Origin: Belliella aquatica | GTDB lineage: Bacteria; Bacteroidota; Bacteroidia; Cytophagales; Cyclobacteriaceae | Assembly (NCBI RefSeq): GCF_014637795.1 | Contig: NZ_BMFD01000009.1 | Span: forward strand, 93,378 to 157,377 | Direction: 5' to 3' | DNA length: 64,000 nucleotides | Shown here: positions 29,578 through 38,700 of the stretch, piece by piece | How the letters are laid out: each line of letters begins with the position of its first letter | Position numbering within the stretch: the stretch's first letter is position 1 | Translations under genes and position numbers: made by a program | Notes under the pieces: model-generated | The model's input: the letters and a program-made list of their open reading frames with translations, nothing else | Database searches by the model: none | Told to the model about the DNA's origin: nothing

Positions 29578-29994
29578 TTAATTATTTTTCTTTTCTGAAA
29601 TCCGCATTGGCATGGAATCGATTGTCTTCATAATCAAAGTCCAATTCAACTCTCCTTCTCTTTTTAATTTTACTCCTCCATCCAAACCTAGTAAAACAAA
29701 ACAATCTGTTTTGGAGCCCATCTTATATCTTTTTAAAAGCGCTTTTTGATAACTCTCTGAGAACCTAATCGGAATATTAGAATCAACGCTTTTTTCTTTG
29801 ATAATGAAATAAGCGACTTTCCTGTCTTTCAACTCAGCCAACAAACTATCAGCAAATTCGAATTCACTTTTTTCATCTTGAGGAAAATATAAAACTAAAC
29901 GATTTTTCCACTTGAAGTCGTCAAGTTTCCCCACTGTATCCTGCATGTTTAGTGAATTAAATAATAAGCTAATCAGAAGAATATTCATGATCAA
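29578..29994 (-). CDS. DUF4174-domain protein
   Basis: A 138-residue protein with a short hydrophobic N-terminus that is probably a signal peptide (MIMNILLISLLFNSLNM). The rest matches DUF4174, a thioredoxin-fold-like domain: LDDFKWKNRLVLYFPQD at the start and LLGLDGGVKLKREGELNWTLI near the end, but no CxxC motif. It follows the metallophosphoesterase gene after 21 bases on the same strand, so they are probably co-transcribed. The function of the domain is unknown. Confidence 0.85.
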   Translation of the reverse strand: MIMNILLISLLFNSLNMQDTVGKLDDFKWKNRLVLYFPQDEKSEFEFADSLLAELKDRKVAYFIIKEKSVDSNIPIRFSESYQKALLKRYKMGSKTDCFVLLGLDGGVKLKREGELNWTLIMKTIDSMPMRISEKKNN

Positions 29995-30015
29995 TAATCA
30001 AAAGGAAAACATGTA

Positions 30016-31272
30016 CTAATTCACTTTCTTTCTCAATTCTATCACAGTAATTTCAGGCCAAATCCCAACTCTTCCCGAAAAAGCATGAAATCCGAATCCT
30101 TTATTGACATAGAGAAACCTACCCGCTTCTTCTACTAATCCTGCCCAATTTGGATATCGATATTGTACAGGACTCCATTTGAAAAGTGGCGTATCTATGC
30201 CAAACTGCATTCCATGAGTATGACCTGATAATGTCAAATGAATTTTATTCGGATTATTTTTCACCTCTTTATCCCAATGTGATGGGTCATGAGAAAGCAA
30301 TATTTTAAAATCATCCTTTGCAGTTCCATCAATAGCCTTTTTAAGATCTCCCTTGGATTGGAAACCTACCCCCCAATTCTCCACTCCTATCAATGTGATC
30401 TCTTGACCATCTTTTTCTATCTTAATATGCTCATCAAGTAGCAGTCTATAGCCCAATTTCCGATGCTGATCTTTGAATTTTTTGAAATTCGCTTCCTTAT
30501 CTGCAGCTGAGTTCCAACTCACATAATCCCCATAATCATGGTTCCCAATGATAGAAAACTGACCATAAGGAGCTTTTATTTGATTGAATATATCAATCAT
30601 TGGTTCTATTTCATCCGCATGATGATTGACCAAGTCACCTGTAAAAACAAATAAATCTGAATTTTGCGCAATGGCTAGGTCCACACCCTTTTGAACTGCC
30701 TCATAGTTGGTAAAACTTCCTGAATGGATATCTGAAATCTGTGTGATAGTAAACCCATCAAAAGCTTCGGGTAAATCTTCAAAGTAGATAATTTCTTTCT
30801 GTACTTTGAAATTATATTTTCCTTTGGTGATGCCATACACAAAGCTTGTAAAGGGAATTATGGAGACAGTCAATGCCAAAACACTTAGCCACTTTACTCT
30901 TGAAGGAAATGTAGTTGCTTCTTTACCATTGAAAATGTAAGAAAATCCTGCTTGAGCATTTCTCACCAGGTCTTCTCCAAATAAAAAAACCACGCAAACC
31001 AATTGAGTAACCAATACTGTGAGGAATACATTGAGTACTTGTTGATTTTCGGTACTTATCTCTCGCTCTTGAAAAATCTGGTAAAATGTAAATACTACCC
31101 AAAGTGTGATTCCTATAAAAATCACCCAATAAAGAACAAATGAATAATTTCTAATTTTCACTGATTCAATATCTGCTAATAAGGTTTTTAAGGCCTGAAA
31201 AACATACCAATTAAGAAAAGTTGAAAATAGAAATATAACAATAAGGAAAATTATCCCACCGATTTGATTCAT
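30016..31272 (-). CDS. membrane-anchored metallophosphoesterase
   Basis: A 418-residue protein with four membrane segments in the first 150 residues and a calcineurin-like phosphoesterase domain behind. The metal-binding motifs are all present: TQISDIHSGSF, VFTGDLVNHHAD, IIGNHDYGDY, LLSHDPSHW and TLSGHTHGMQFG. The arrangement is that of YkuE/YaeI-like enzymes, some of which hydrolyse UDP-linked lipids or phosphodiesters at the membrane. The exact substrate is not predictable. The DUF4174 gene follows in the same direction. Confidence 0.93.
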   Translation of the reverse strand: MNQIGGIIFLIVIFLFSTFLNWYVFQALKTLLADIESVKIRNYSFVLYWVIFIGITLWVVFTFYQIFQEREISTENQQVLNVFLTVLVTQLVCVVFLFGEDLVRNAQAGFSYIFNGKEATTFPSRVKWLSVLALTVSIIPFTSFVYGITKGKYNFKVQKEIIYFEDLPEAFDGFTITQISDIHSGSFTNYEAVQKGVDLAIAQNSDLFVFTGDLVNHHADEIEPMIDIFNQIKAPYGQFSIIGNHDYGDYVSWNSAADKEANFKKFKDQHRKLGYRLLLDEHIKIEKDGQEITLIGVENWGVGFQSKGDLKKAIDGTAKDDFKILLSHDPSHWDKEVKNNPNKIHLTLSGHTHGMQFGIDTPLFKWSPVQYRYPNWAGLVEEAGRFLYVNKGFGFHAFSGRVGIWPEITVIELRKKVN

Positions 31273-31347
31273 GTCAGTTTATCAATTAATGCTTTGATTA
31301 TACATGAATCACTAAGGAATAGTTCGGAAAAGATTAATCTCTTGGCT

Positions 31348-32196
31348 TTATTCTTTCACTTCTTTGATAATCACCTCTGAAGTTAAATGGGAACTTCCTC
31401 CTCCACCATAGGTTCCGTAAATAGGGAGTGTATTTAGGGGATGAAAACTACATGCTAAAGGAATGTAATTCTGATCTGCAAAAAGACCTAAACTTGGGTC
31501 AAGTCCGATCCAACCTGCACCGGGAAGAAATACTTCAACCCATGCATGCAACTCGTGTCCCTCTTCCAATTCAGGATTGAAAGCATAGCCGCTGACAAAA
31601 CGTGACGCAAGACCAACACTTCTCAGCATCTGAATCAATAACCAAGACAAATCCCTGCAAGAACCTTCCTTTTTTTCAAACATCTCCTCTACTGTCATCA
31701 AGCCTTCCTCCATCCTGATGATATGCTTCCAATCTCTGTGAATGTTGGCTACAAGAAGAGTTAAAAAAGAAATGAAATCTGAGCTTTGATTTATGCTACC
31801 TTGGACGTAAGGTTTTAGCTGTTCATTTCGCTCTTCCGTTTTGATAAACAAACGCAATGATTCTTCGAAAGCATCTGGATAAACAAAAAAATCAAAAGGG
31901 AAAACAACCTCTTTTTGAAGAATAAAATCGTAAGGATTATAATTTGATATTTCAAGCTCCAAACTTGACTTCACAACAAGCTCCGAAGTCTCCTCATCAA
32001 ACCAAACTTGATAAAAAGGATTTCCTTCTGCATTGATCCGTTCATTTTTTCCAAGTGGATTTGGGGAAATATTAAGCTGAGAATCGAGGATTTTGATATA
32101 GCTTCTTTGCTGCGGAATCAAATACAAATCATGAGGATTCAGACTCACTTTTTCTTGATAAGTATATCGTGATAAGTGATCTATCTTCAATTTCAT
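31348..32196 (-). CDS. transglutaminase-like cysteine peptidase of the Anbu operon
   Basis: A 282-residue cytoplasmic protein with a bacterial transglutaminase-like N-terminal beta domain (about 1-85; LKIDHLSRYTYQEKVSLNPH) and a transglutaminase core (about 150-250). The catalytic triad is visible as Cys in KKEGSCRDLSWLLIQML, His in ELHAWVEVFLPGAGW and Asp in IGLDPSLG. In bacteria this fold usually acts as a protease or amidase. The start overlaps the stop of the Anbu gene by four bases (ATGA), so translation is coupled. It is the last gene of the operon that also holds the ATP-grasp and alpha-E genes. Confidence 0.94.
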   Translation of the reverse strand: MKLKIDHLSRYTYQEKVSLNPHDLYLIPQQRSYIKILDSQLNISPNPLGKNERINAEGNPFYQVWFDEETSELVVKSSLELEISNYNPYDFILQKEVVFPFDFFVYPDAFEESLRLFIKTEERNEQLKPYVQGSINQSSDFISFLTLLVANIHRDWKHIIRMEEGLMTVEEMFEKKEGSCRDLSWLLIQMLRSVGLASRFVSGYAFNPELEEGHELHAWVEVFLPGAGWIGLDPSLGLFADQNYIPLACSFHPLNTLPIYGTYGGGGSSHLTSEVIIKEVKE

Positions 32197-32939
32197 AAAA
32201 GTGCTTTTTCTGTAGGAGTATCCTTTTCAAAGGCTTTTTTTAAGACCTCAGCAGGAAGTTCTCTGATGGCTTCTCTCAGTCTTCCATTCCAAAATTCTGA
32301 AATATGTTCCAATTCTTGTTGATTGAACCTCTTTTCAATGATATTGTAAGTATCATTTTCCAAAATGACGGTATCGATTGGAAAATCAACATCATTGGCA
32401 GAAATCCTTGTTGCATCAAAAGAAAGGAAGGCACATTTCAAGGCATAGTCTAACGTTTCATCGTAAGACAAAGACCTTTTTAAAACAGGGTTTCCTCCTC
32501 CAGAATTGCCAATAATGACAAATGGTGTTCCTCTCCTAATTTCAATCCAATTACCCTGAGGATAAAGCAAGTATAACTTAGGAGATTTATCATGTTCCAA
32601 TTGTCCCCCGATAATCGAAAATAAATTAAAAGAAAGTCCCGCTTCCTCAAGATGCTCTTTGTCTTCTTTAGCTACTCGCTTGATTTGATCCCCAAATTCA
32701 TTAACAGCTTTGTAAAGCTTATTGAATTGATCGTCTCTCTCTTCTATAGTCTCTGAAAAATATGTTATTGCTTTGTCTCTTACAGAGCGCAGGCCAGATG
32801 TCATGATAAAGAAAGAATGCTTTTCCTTATTTACTGTATATACTTTTTTGGAAGTGGTGGTCTCGCTTCCAGATGTAATCCTAGTGTCTGAGAGACCTAC
32901 AATTCCATATTTTGTTTTAATACCTAAGCAAAATGTCAT
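32193..32939 (-). CDS. Anbu, bacterial proteasome homologue peptidase
   Basis: A 248-residue member of the Anbu family (20S-proteasome-type Ntn hydrolase). After removal of Met1 the mature N-terminus would be Thr (MTFCLGIKTKYGIVGLSDTR), the expected nucleophile, and no propeptide is present. Other family marks are SDTRITSG, FFIMTSGLRSVRDKAITYF and the VIIGNSGGGNPVLKRSL segment. Studied Anbu proteins form open-ring or helical assemblies with little demonstrated peptidase activity, so the true substrate is open. The gene overlaps both neighbours by four bases and sits in the conserved setting with alpha-E, circularly permuted ATP-grasp and transglutaminase genes. Confidence 0.95.
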   Translation of the reverse strand: MTFCLGIKTKYGIVGLSDTRITSGSETTTSKKVYTVNKEKHSFFIMTSGLRSVRDKAITYFSETIEERDDQFNKLYKAVNEFGDQIKRVAKEDKEHLEEAGLSFNLFSIIGGQLEHDKSPKLYLLYPQGNWIEIRRGTPFVIIGNSGGGNPVLKRSLSYDETLDYALKCAFLSFDATRISANDVDFPIDTVILENDTYNIIEKRFNQQELEHISEFWNGRLREAIRELPAEVLKKAFEKDTPTEKALL

Positions 32940-33916
32940 TCTTGTTCGTTGATTTGAGATACAAAGTTATCCTTTATTCGAAAGAAATTGCCTTCTATCT
33001 CATTTGATATTTTATTAATCCTAAGCTGCATATCATCCAAATATTCATGCAATCCTGAGTTGATCACATCAGATACATCCGCAAATTCCAGCTTCGATCT
33101 GATCTCTCCTATGGATTTTTCAGCACTATTGGAATATCCTGAAGATGTTCCACCCGAAATCTTATGAAGACATTTTTCCGCTTCTACCAGACAGTAAAAC
33201 ATCGATCTAGGAAAATATTTATTCAAGACCAAAAACTCCACAACATTGGAAGAGTCGATGTTACCATAAATTCTTCTATAGGTATTGAATGCTGTAACTG
33301 ACTTGAGCAAAGCCGTCCAATGTAAGAAGTCCAAAGGTGTGCCAATCATACTTGATGACGGTAAAATAATGTGATATTTGACATCCAGGATTCTGCTAGT
33401 TTTGTCAGCGCGCTCCAAATACATTCCTAGCTGCCGGAAATACCAGCCTTCTGTTCGAGCAACGGTACTTTCTGCCAATCCATAAAGCAATAAAATCTGG
33501 TTTTTAACCGATTCAAAGAAAATCCTCAAGTCTTCGGTTTTCCATTCTTTTTTTGTGGCTTTCTTATTTACAAAATGGTAGAGTTCATTCAGTTTCTCCC
33601 AGGTTTCTTTAGTCAAGTTTTCCCGAATAATCCTCGCATTTTCTCTCGCAAATTTAATGGAGGAGATGATTGAGTTTGAGTTTTCTGAATCAAAGGCTAA
33701 GAATTGAATCACATTGACGCGGTCGAAATCTACATTTTTTGTTTTGAACTGTTCGTGATCTCCTGTCGCCAATACCAAAGGCTCCCACTGCTCGCTCATG
33801 TCAGGCGGCAAATCCATGGATAAATTGATATTGACATCTATAAATCGGGCATAATTTTCGGCTCTTTCCAAATACCTTCCCAACCAATATATCGAATTCG
33901 CTACTCTACTTAACAT
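32936..33916 (-). CDS. alpha-E (DUF403) domain protein of the Anbu operon
   Basis: A 326-residue all-helical alpha-E protein. It opens with the family hallmark MLSRVANSIYWLGRYLERAENYARF and contains LTKETWEKLNELYHFVN, RTEGWYFRQLGMYLERADKTSRIL and LFLVLNKYFPRSM-like FLVLNKYFPRSMFYC. The family is found almost only beside circularly permuted ATP-grasp enzymes and is thought to help them, possibly in making a peptide tag or peptide-like compound; this is unproven. It starts six bases after the ATP-grasp gene and overlaps the Anbu gene by four bases. Confidence 0.95.
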   Translation of the reverse strand: MLSRVANSIYWLGRYLERAENYARFIDVNINLSMDLPPDMSEQWEPLVLATGDHEQFKTKNVDFDRVNVIQFLAFDSENSNSIISSIKFARENARIIRENLTKETWEKLNELYHFVNKKATKKEWKTEDLRIFFESVKNQILLLYGLAESTVARTEGWYFRQLGMYLERADKTSRILDVKYHIILPSSSMIGTPLDFLHWTALLKSVTAFNTYRRIYGNIDSSNVVEFLVLNKYFPRSMFYCLVEAEKCLHKISGGTSSGYSNSAEKSIGEIRSKLEFADVSDVINSGLHEYLDDMQLRINKISNEIEGNFFRIKDNFVSQINEQE

Positions 33917-33922
33917 ATCTTC

Positions 33923-35350
33923 TTAATTATATAAAACCCATGTATCCTTACTGCCCCCACCTTGAGAGCTATTGACTACCAGTGAGCCTTTTTTCAAAGC
34001 CACACGTGTCAGTGCACCAGGAATCACCTCAATCTCTTCTCCATACAAAATGTATGGTCTAAGATCAACATGACGTCCTTCCATCCCCTCATCGGTCAAA
34101 GTAGGTACTGTGGAAAGTGAAAGCGTCGGTTGAGCTATGTAATTCGTTGGGTTATTTTTAATCAATTCTCTGAATTTCGCATGCTCTTCGGCATCTGCTT
34201 TGGGACCGATAAGCATCCCGTAACCACCCGCAGCATTGGTTTCTTTGACAACAAGCTTCTCTATGTTTTCTAGCACATAGTCCCTATCCTTTTTCTCTCT
34301 ACATAGATATGTAGGCACATTATTGAGAATAGGTTCTTCGTCTAAATAATACTTAATAATTCTCGGCACGTAGGCATAAACTGCCTTGTCGTCTGCAACT
34401 CCTGTTCCTGGCGCGTTTGCAAAAGCAATATTACCAGCTTTATAAGCTTCAAAAACACCCGGTATCCCTAACATAGAATCAGGATTGAAGGCCAAAGGAT
34501 CTAAAAATGTATCATCTATTCTTCTATACAACACATCTATTTGTTCTAACCCTTTTGTGGTTTGCATAAATACTTTTTTATTCTTCACTACCAAATCTAC
34601 TCCAGAAACAAGCTCTACTCCCATTTGCAATGCCAAGTAAGAGTGCTCAAAATAAGCTGAATTATATATCCCCGGTGTCAAAACACCCACCACAGGCTTT
34701 TCTTTATTAGACAAATATTGAAGCATTTTGAGCAATTTCGCTGGATAATCAGAAACTGGCATGACACCGAGCGAATTAAAAAGTTCTGGATAGGCTCTTT
34801 TGATAATCTCTCTACTTTCCAGCATATAAGAAACACCCGATGGACATCTCAAATTATCCTCTAAAATATAGTATTCCCCATTTTTGTCACGAACCAAGTC
34901 TGTTCCAGTAATATGGCACCAAATGCCTTTTGGAGGAGTGAGTCCAATACAAGGTTTAAGGTAGTCTTTGCTATTTAAAATTAAATCCTCTGGAACAACA
35001 CCATCTTTAAGGATTTTCCTTTCATTATAAATGTCTTGAAGGAAAAGATTAAGCGCATGAATACGCTGCTTCAAACCAGCCTCAAGGAGTTTCCATTCTG
35101 AATTAGGAATAATTCGTGGCAAGATATCTAAATGCAGAATCTTTTCAGTTCCTTGATTGTCATGATAGACATTGAAAGTCATCCCCATGGCAACTTGTGT
35201 CTTGTTTGCCGTAAATTGGAGCTGAGCCATTTTCTTTGCACTGGTCTTTTTGACTAAACTCAAAAACGAGTTGTAATGTGTTCGACAAGTTCCATCATCT
35301 TTGAACATCTCATCATAGTTACCATTTATTTGGTAAGCATTAATATCCAT
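33923..35350 (-). CDS. circularly permuted type-2 ATP-grasp enzyme of the Anbu operon
   Basis: A 475-residue enzyme of the DUF404/DUF407 (circularly permuted ATP-grasp) family, which presumably joins amino acids to a peptide or protein with ATP (acyl-phosphate intermediate). Visible family segments: YDEMFKDDGTCRTHYNSF, ERKILKDGVVPEDLILNS, YYILEDNLRCPSGVSYMLE, VVGVLTPGIYNSAYFEHSYL, VVKETNAAGGYGMLIGP with the ATP-binding loop, and HVDLRPYILYG and VNSSQGGGSKDTWVL at the end. It is the first gene of the operon; its start faces the giant-protein gene across 384 bases. Confidence 0.95.
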   Translation of the reverse strand: MDINAYQINGNYDEMFKDDGTCRTHYNSFLSLVKKTSAKKMAQLQFTANKTQVAMGMTFNVYHDNQGTEKILHLDILPRIIPNSEWKLLEAGLKQRIHALNLFLQDIYNERKILKDGVVPEDLILNSKDYLKPCIGLTPPKGIWCHITGTDLVRDKNGEYYILEDNLRCPSGVSYMLESREIIKRAYPELFNSLGVMPVSDYPAKLLKMLQYLSNKEKPVVGVLTPGIYNSAYFEHSYLALQMGVELVSGVDLVVKNKKVFMQTTKGLEQIDVLYRRIDDTFLDPLAFNPDSMLGIPGVFEAYKAGNIAFANAPGTGVADDKAVYAYVPRIIKYYLDEEPILNNVPTYLCREKKDRDYVLENIEKLVVKETNAAGGYGMLIGPKADAEEHAKFRELIKNNPTNYIAQPTLSLSTVPTLTDEGMEGRHVDLRPYILYGEEIEVIPGALTRVALKKGSLVVNSSQGGGSKDTWVLYN

Positions 35351-35734
35351 AAAGTATCGTTTAATAGGTTAAAAACTAATAAAAATTAATCTAAATAAAA
35401 AATAACAAACTCGCAATATTTAACTCATTATAATACCATTTTTATATAAAAAGATCAGTTTATTCAAAAATTTTTAAAATTTTTTACGGTTTAGATATTT
35501 TCTTAAAATAGGCTCAAAGGATGATAACATTTTAACATTCAAAAAGTGTGATCCGATCTCAGGGCAGCAAAAGGATCTAAGCCCAAAACCAATTATTTGA
35601 CAGATAATTAATTGAATTTTTAATAACCGATTCTCTGACTTAAATTTTTACTTAAAAAGCATATTTTTTATTTATTTTATCTATTAATTTACCTATTTTA
35701 GGTGCCAAATATCATTTTAAACCAAATACTACAT
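35351..35734. other. intergenic region between the Anbu operon and the giant-protein/caspase operon
   Basis: This divergent, very A/T-rich gap must hold promoters for both operons, but I see no exact TAnnTTTG box at the right place for either. A loose inverted repeat, CAATTATTTGACAGATAATTAATTG in part, lies near 35590-35615. No gene or RNA is recognisable. Confidence 0.4.
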
Positions 35735-38700
35735 ATGAATCTTTTATTAAAAATGAGGTTTGTTTTTTCTGAACCTGAAATTCTAACTGAAAATCTAAAA
35801 GTTTACTTTTATGATGAAAACAGAAAACTAATTACTGGAAATGGTCAATTGATAGATCAAAACGGCTTTCTGACTATCAATGAAGAGTTTATCAGATTGA
35901 TCAGCTATTTTCCTTACCCCCTTTTAGTTAAGCGTGGCAATGCCAATATTGTATCAGTTCTAATTCCATCAAAAGATACGTTTGAAAAATGTTTAGGAAA
36001 GGATAAAACGTCTAATTTCTCACCTATTCTTAGATTCAATGTAGATCTTAAAAATAATCATACGCATATAGATTTCGAAAAAGACACCAGAGTCAACGAA
36101 GTCAATCAACCTGTCGAATTAGCTCCTATAAAACCTGCAAGAAATCTCGAAAGTTTACAAGTAGCACCTGTTTCAATGGAAGCAATTCAAGATAGAAGAG
36201 TTGAAAAAGAAAATACAGATCATGTAGTCAAACTACCAGCTTCTGTGGATAGACAGTTAAAAGGAAAAGTTATTGAATCAAATGGTACTTCACTGAAAAA
36301 TATACCATTTGTCATTTATGTTGAAGAAAAGAACGATACTGGAACCAAAGACATTAAGCTCCAGCCACTGCTCTCAGGTACAACAGATCAATTGGGAACA
36401 TTCAATGTAAAGGTACCTAATAAAGTTTATCAGGCAGCATTTGCAACGGTTGGAAATGCAGTAAATGATTTTCTAGAGATCATCCTTGAAGAAGGCAGAT
36501 TTCCTCTTTTTACGCTTTTGATGTCTAGCATCCTTCATAATGATGATCCTGTATCTCATCAAGATGATGACGATTGTGAATGTCATGGTAGTGCATCCAC
36601 GCCAACCAATACACTTCCAGACATGGAAGACTTGGTGAGTGGTGAATCACAGTATCAACAAGATATAGGTGGATCTTGTGTCAATTTCACAACACCTAAC
36701 CGCGCTCTAGAGGAATTTACCTATCATTCTGTCGTGAGACTTTCAGATCCAGAAGTAATGAATGCTCCAGGATACATTGAAAGTCTAGAAGGCAAAATCA
36801 GACAATTAGAAAGAGCCATTGAAGAAGCTCAAAAAAATGACAATTTGCAAGGTGATACAGGTAGCCAGCTCAAAAGCACAGGTGGTTCTGGCAGGAATGT
36901 AACTTTACCAAGTTATTTTATTACAGAAATCACCAATTTATTGAATCTTATCAACACGGGTAATTTCCCTAATTTCAGAAACACCCAAAACAAAACAAGA
37001 TATCAATTACTGGAAGACGTATTTGCTTCTATTATAAACAATGCTCAATCACGAGAGCCATTGAGTCCTCAAATCAGAACTTCTGTCACCAATCATTTTT
37101 CAAGCTGCTTCCCTGAGGCATCAAGCGGAAAATTAAGAGAAAGTCAACTTATTGATTATTTTAATTTCACAAACACACAATCTTGGCTTTGTGTCCAAGC
37201 AAAATTAAATCATTTTATCACATTACAAACCAATTTCAGAAGTAGTTCATCAACTTCTACTCCCACCCCCACTCCTACGGCGAATGACCCTATAAGTCCG
37301 GCGACAGACCATTCGATTATGAATCTTGAATGGATGCAGGCAGAACTTCAAAGACTTCGTCAAACTAGGGAAAGAGCTTTGAGTAGAAACCACCTTGGAC
37401 TATCAAGATCCGAGATATCAATTGAAAATCAGATTCAATGGGACTCTCCCCTTCCGTTGGTACAGCCTGCTAGCATTGCACATGGCCATTTGCTTCATTT
37501 TAGGCAGGTTTGGAAAGCACATGGGTACAGTATGGGGGATTTGCTCTATTCATTACCGCTTGCACCTGGTCAGCAGAAGCAAATCGCCATTCATGATTGG
37601 GATAGAAGGGACACCGCTAGCCGAAGTGAAATCCAAAGTGTAAAAGAATCATTATCAAATAGCTTTTCCCAAGATAGAGACATCAATGAAATTGTAAGAT
37701 CAAATTTACAAGAAAACATTGAGGCAAGTAGCTCTGCCAAAACAAAAGGATTTTCTGCTGGTGGTGGCTCCGCAACGAGTGCTGCCGCAGCCGTCCCTAT
37801 TGGCGGTATACCTGTGAATCTAAAGGTAGGTTTCAGTGGTGGTGTAAGCGGCGGGAGAAGCTCTGCGAGCTCTGATGCTTCCCAGACATCTAGCCGAAAC
37901 CTCTCAGCAAGCAATATGCAAAGCATACGTGAAAAAACGATGCAAAATGCCTCTTCCCTCAGGTCACAAAGAAGCACGGTCATCACTACTGTATCTCAAA
38001 GTGAAACTACAACAGTCACTACTGAAAGCGTTGGCAATTACAACCATTGTCACGCCATCACGATTCAGTATTTTGAGGTATTGAGACACCTTGCTGTGTA
38101 TAACGAGCTAGTGGATGTACAAGAATGCTTATTTATTCCACTTACTATCACTTTATTTGATGATGCGAAAATAGTGCGTTGGGCAGATTTACTCAAGCCT
38201 GCACTTCGCGCTCCTGCATATCAATACGGCAAGCTTCTAGAGGGATTTGACTCTGTCAGGAGATTCTATGAAATAAATTCCCTAGGAAGACCCTCTTCTG
38301 AAGTTTACTACAATCGGCCTTCGGCAAGATACTGTGATGAAGATATCGTCAAGATATCGGGAAACTTTAGAATAAAGATTCAATTCACCTGCCCTACCAA
38401 GGCTCTAGTTCCAATGGACGATGCCCTAGCTCAGAGATACGAGCGGATTGCTAATGGAAACAATAGCATGGGTTTAGTCAATATTCCTCCTAGTTTATTC
38501 ATAGACCAAGATGTAGATAGAGCAAACTGGAGAGCCAAATTAGGTTTCATTTCAGAAATCGAAGACATCAGAATAAAAGTCAACAATGCTTTTGACCAAG
38601 ATCGTGAGCGTGTATTTTTTGAAGAAATCCAAAAGGTAAATGCCATTGGCCAGTTTGCCGCTAGCATAAAAATATTCATTAGCACGCCAAATCACGAGGA

